Positions 61,127 to 64,000 of a stretch of 64,000 bases of DNA are shown piece after piece; within the stretch, counting starts at the first letter, position 1; each line of letters opens with the position of its first letter. This DNA comes from Streptomyces adelaidensis. GTDB taxonomy: Bacteria; Actinomycetota; Actinomycetes; Streptomycetales; Streptomycetaceae. Location of the stretch: the NCBI RefSeq assembly GCF_016598475.1, contig NZ_JAEMUX010000003.1:62001-126000 (forward strand). The letters run 5' to 3'. Under the pieces are notes generated by a model that was given only the letters and a program-made list of their open reading frames with translations, made no database searches and was not told the DNA's origin. The position numbers were made by a program, and so were the translations under genes.

Positions 61127-61878
61127 GTGATCCCCTCGATGCGTTCATGGACGTCGGCGGCCCGCGCGAGCAACGGCTCCGCGTACGCCCGCCGCAGCGC
61201 GTCCGGCGTCTCGAAGCCGGGCTCGTCCGTCAGCCACCCGTCCGGGATCTCGGCGGTCACCTCGGCGAGCAGTTCCTCGGTGACCAGGTGCGCGAGGTCG
61301 GCGGCGGCCGCCGCGACCTCGGGGCCAAAGCGTGCGAGGGCGTGGTCGGAGGCGTCGTACGGCTTGGCGGCGGAGGTGCGGGCGCCGGGCCAGTGGTGGT
61401 GCCAGATCATGGTGGCGCCGTGGTCGATGAGCCACAGCTCGCCGTGCCACATCAGCAGGTTCGGGTTGCGCCAGGAGCGGTCGACGTTGTTGATCAGCGC
61501 GTCGAACCAGACGATCCGCCCGGCCTCCCCGGGGTTCACCTCGAAGGCGAGCGGGTCGAAGCCGATCGCGCGGGTCAGGAAGTCCATGCCGAGGTTGGCG
61601 CCGCCGCTGGACTTGATCAGCTCCTGCACCCGCTCGTCGGGCTCGCCGAGGCCCAGCACCGGGTCGAGGCCGATGGTCACGAGGCCGGGAACGCGCAGGC
61701 CGAGCCGCCGGGCCAGCTCCCCGCAGACGACCTCCGCGACGAGCGTCTTGCGGCCCTGGCCGGCGCCGGTGAACTTCAGGACGTAGGTGCCGAGATCGTC
61801 GGCCTCGACGAGCCCCGGGAGGGAGCCGCCCTCACGCAGGGGTGTGATGTAGCGGGTTGCAGCGACCCTTCTCAGCAT
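61123..61878 (-). CDS. HipA-like kinase
   Basis: The 251-residue protein resembles the kinase fold of HipA: ADDLGTYVLKFTGAGQGRKTLVAE for the nucleotide lysine, FDALINNVDRSWRNPNLLMW as catalytic loop (N-N-x-D and N-x-N), and LIDHGATMIWHH for the metal-binding Asp. HipA proteins phosphorylate aminoacyl-tRNA synthetases or other targets. No HipB antitoxin is present; the partner is a DUF3037 protein. ATG 61878 with GGAGG 9 nt ahead is preferred over an ATG ten codons upstream. Confidence 0.85.
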   Translation of the reverse strand: MLRRVAATRYITPLREGGSLPGLVEADDLGTYVLKFTGAGQGRKTLVAEVVCGELARRLGLRVPGLVTIGLDPVLGLGEPDERVQELIKSSGGANLGMDFLTRAIGFDPLAFEVNPGEAGRIVWFDALINNVDRSWRNPNLLMWHGELWLIDHGATMIWHHHWPGARTSAAKPYDASDHALARFGPEVAAAAADLAHLVTEELLAEVTAEIPDGWLTDEPGFETPDALRRAYAEPLLARAADVHERIEGIT

Positions 61879-62116
61879 TTCCTCAGTCCTCCGGCATGAA
61901 GTGAGCATAGTAACCGCGGGTGATCACCGGCGAGGAGTGACCGGGTGCCGCGGCACGTGGAAGAGAGTGCCCTCGGGTGCTGTCAGCGGTCCGTCAGTTC
62001 GGCGTCAGTTGTCCTCGGGAGAATCCGGCACACCCGACGAACGCATTCATCCGGAGGCGATACGACCAGATCGGCTGACAGGCCGGACGTCCTGCCGTAG
62101 ACGAGAGGGAGCGACC

Positions 62117-63130
62117 GTGTCCCCACAGGCCCTCCAGCATGGCGCGGCGCCTGTCGCGATCCGCAGCGCCGCCTGGTACATGCCCGAGCACACTCTGCCG
62201 ATCACCGAGGTACGGACGCTCGACGAGATCGAGCGCGCCACACGCGACGGTCTGGGCATCGACACGGTCCGGGCGGACGACCGGCTGAGCTCCGTCACTC
62301 TCGCCGAACGCGCCGCGCGCCGGGCGCTCGAACAGGCGGGGCTCGACGCCCGGGACCTGGGCGCCCTGGTGATGGTGGAGTCGCGCGTCCAGGAGACGTT
62401 CCTCAGTTCCGAGGTGACCAGGCTCCAGCACCGACTCGGCGCCGACGACGCCACCACCTTCTCGGTGGGCGGGCTCGGCTGTGTCTCGATCACCCCGGCC
62501 CTGCTGACGGCCCGCGGACTGCTGGCGGCGGACCCTGCCCTGGACCATGTCCTGGTCGTGCACGGCAGCAAGCCGGCCGCCGCCCTGCGCTACCGCCACC
62601 CCGTCACGGTGAACGGCGACGGCGGGCAGGCGCTGCTGCTCTCCCGCAGCGGGCCGATACGGGTACGCGACATCGCGCAGCTGACCAACGGGCGCTACTG
62701 GGACCTCTTCCACGTCGACTACCGGGACCGCCCCACCGCTCAGTGGCGCGAACAGTGCACGGAGCCCAGCACCTACTCCTTCCGCCTGGCCATGGAGACC
62801 CGCAACCAACTCTCCGCGATGCTGGGCGGCCTGCTGCGGCGCAACGGAATCGGCCAGGGGGACGTCGCCGGCTTCGTCAGCCAGAATCTGTCCGCCGGGA
62901 GCTTCGCCTTCCTCGAGGACTCCCTGGACATCGAACTTCTGCCGGCGTGCCGGGAGAACCTCCGGCAGTACGGACACCTCGGTCCCAATGACGTCTTCCT
63001 CAATCTCCGCACGGCACTCGACCGCGAGGAGCTGGCCCCCGGCGACCTCGCGGTCCTGATCAACGTGAGCCCGGTAGCCGCCTGGAGTCTGCTGCTGGTC
63101 GAGACAGGTCCACAGGAGGACACGGCATGA
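62117..63130 (+). CDS. KASIII-like (ketoacyl-ACP synthase III family) enzyme with altered triad
   Basis: The 337-residue thiolase-fold protein keeps the acyl-accepting C122 (GGLGCVSIT), but where FabH has His and Asn it appears to have Q256 (FVSQNLSAG for the HQAN region) and H287 (YGHLGPND for the GNTSA region). It is thus more likely an acyltransferase or diverged synthase than a standard FabH. It starts at GTG 62117 after AGGGAG, and its stop overlaps the ATG of the ACP gene. First gene of a new biosynthetic operon. Confidence 0.85.
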   Translation: MSPQALQHGAAPVAIRSAAWYMPEHTLPITEVRTLDEIERATRDGLGIDTVRADDRLSSVTLAERAARRALEQAGLDARDLGALVMVESRVQETFLSSEVTRLQHRLGADDATTFSVGGLGCVSITPALLTARGLLAADPALDHVLVVHGSKPAAALRYRHPVTVNGDGGQALLLSRSGPIRVRDIAQLTNGRYWDLFHVDYRDRPTAQWREQCTEPSTYSFRLAMETRNQLSAMLGGLLRRNGIGQGDVAGFVSQNLSAGSFAFLEDSLDIELLPACRENLRQYGHLGPNDVFLNLRTALDREELAPGDLAVLINVSPVAAWSLLLVETGPQEDTA

Positions 63131-63396
63131 ACGACGTCACCTCGCAGATCACCGGCTTTCTGAGCGCGGCTCTTCGTCGGCGGGTCGAGCCGGACGACGA
63201 TTACTTCGCGCAGGGCTTCGCCGACTCACTGTTCGCGCTGGAGCTGGTGACCTTCGTCGAGAGCCGCTTCGCCCTCACCGTCGAGGTCGAGGACCTGGAT
63301 CTGGACAGCTTCAGGACCGCCAACCGCATCACGGAGTTCGTCCGGCGCAAGACCGGAGCGCCCGAGTCGGGAGAGGCACATGCCGAGGGTTCCTGA
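63127..63396 (+). CDS. Acyl carrier protein
   Basis: The 89-residue carrier has the phosphopantetheine site D33-S34-L35 in FADSLFALELV and the helical layout of an ACP/PCP. The C-terminal tail is Glu/Gly/Ala-rich. It is coupled to the KASIII-like gene before it (ATGA) and overlaps the dehydrogenase gene after it by 17 bp, so the three probably act on one bound acyl chain. Confidence 0.93.
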   Translation: MNDVTSQITGFLSAALRRRVEPDDDYFAQGFADSLFALELVTFVESRFALTVEVEDLDLDSFRTANRITEFVRRKTGAPESGEAHAEGS

Positions 63397-64000
63397 GAGC
63401 GGCTCCGACGCTACGACGACGGATGTGCCGCCCGGGGAGCCCGTGGAGTCCGGGGACCTGTCCCGGGTCGCGGCCGATCTGGCGGCCGACGCACATGTCC
63501 GCGCCTCTCGTTGGGACCAGGACGGCGGACTGCCCGATTCGGTGCGCAAGGAGGTCGCCGCGTCGGGACTGCTCGCCGCGGACCTGCCCGAGCGGTACGG
63601 GGGCGCCGGCCTCCATCCGCTCGCGCTCGGGGAGATCACCGCACGGATCGGTGGTGAGTGCAGTGCCCTGCGCGGGCTGCTGACCGTACAGGGCATGGTC
63701 GCGGCGGCGCTGCTGCGCTGGGGCACCGAGGCACAGCGGGCCGACTGGCTGCCCAGGCTGGCCGGCGGCGAGCTGACCGCCGGCTTCGCGGCGACCGAGC
63801 AGGGCGCCGGCAGCGCGCTGGGGTCGGTGGAAACCCGTATCGAGGCGTCGGGCCGGTCGGGCCACCGGGAACTGGTCGTGAGCGGCCACAAGAGGTGGGT
63901 CACCTTCGGTGCGGTCGCCGACGTGTTCCTGGTCCTCGGCAAGTACGAGGGAAGGCCGGCCGCCGTGCTCGTGGACGCGGAGCGCGCCGGTGTGCGGCGG
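63380..64000 (+). CDS. Acyl-CoA/acyl-ACP dehydrogenase, N-terminal part
   Basis: The frame opens at ATG 63380 inside the ACP gene and leaves the window at 64000 after 207 codons. It has the dehydrogenase N-terminal domain (VRKEVAASGLLAADLPERYGGAG) and the middle domain start (AGFAATEQGAGSALGSVETRIEASG, HKRWVTFGAVADVFLVLGK). With an ACP neighbour it may oxidise a carrier-bound acyl group, as in hydroxy- or methoxymalonyl-ACP and similar pathways. The catalytic base lies outside the window. Confidence 0.9.
   Translation, partial: MPRVPESGSDATTTDVPPGEPVESGDLSRVAADLAADAHVRASRWDQDGGLPDSVRKEVAASGLLAADLPERYGGAGLHPLALGEITARIGGECSALRGLLTVQGMVAAALLRWGTEAQRADWLPRLAGGELTAGFAATEQGAGSALGSVETRIEASGRSGHRELVVSGHKRWVTFGAVADVFLVLGKYEGRPAAVLVDAERAGVRR

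Overview
The window is a high-GC actinobacterial chromosome segment, almost certainly Streptomyces: strong G/C at third codon positions, many GTG and some TTG starts, ATGA-type start/stop overlaps, a divergent EF-Tu (tuf3 type), and a gene set that I recall as a block near the SCO13xx genes of S. coelicolor (recollection, not a search). No rRNA, tRNA or CRISPR was seen.

Left part, 1-31450: ordinary core and conditionally used genes. These include a partial rhodanese-like gene facing an AsnC regulator, sbcD-sbcC nuclease genes separated by an unusual structured repeat, a YigZ protein, a SixA phosphatase coupled to a CysS-like protein, a CoA-binding protein, a tandem UspA protein, a MoxR/VWA pair, a TetR/flavin-reductase divergent pair with visible operators, a YbaK deacylase, an XRE-cupin regulator facing a frameshifted EamA exporter, two hexapeptide-repeat proteins, DedA, a secreted esterase, a thioesterase, an MFS pump, a spermidine-synthase-like protein, tuf3, a VTT membrane protein, a thiolase facing an HxlR regulator, and an oxidoreductase/PmoA/cupin operon behind a LacI-type operator.

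Centre, 32201-46224: a genomic island inserted in the 3' end of uppP. The last part of uppP occurs twice. The intact gene ends at 32330, and an in-frame 42-codon remnant lies at 46095-46224. The two copies share 57 bp with one mismatch and then diverge. Inside is a compact operon (34239-44481) whose members resemble the azoxy-forming set of valanimycin/elaiomycin pathways: VlmH-like amine N-hydroxylase, VlmR-like flavin reductase, VlmA-like aminoacyl-tRNA transferase, a small membrane protein in the position expected of VlmO, and a VlmB-like di-iron protein. A thioester-reductase-like SDR and a class III aminotransferase could make a primary amine from an acyl thioester, replacing the decarboxylase of valanimycin. 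There are also two SRPBCC proteins, an alpha/beta hydrolase and a DHA2 pump. Three operon genes carry TTA codons (four codons in all), which points to bldA control. The island edges hold decayed genes: a frameshifted AraC regulator, a truncated ORF and a frameshifted IS110 transposase. No integrase is visible.

Right part, 46225-64000: core genes resume with a CPT-like kinase, SDR, expansin-like secreted protein, class C serine hydrolase, DUF4291, SnoaL-like protein, lnt, a Gfo/Idh/MocA oxidoreductase, a DinB-like protein, a small lipoprotein, a TPR-like protein, ung, an oligopeptide-type binding lipoprotein, two SDRs, a DUF3037/HipA-like pair, and finally the start of a second biosynthetic operon (KASIII-like enzyme, acyl carrier protein, acyl-CoA dehydrogenase) that runs off the right edge.
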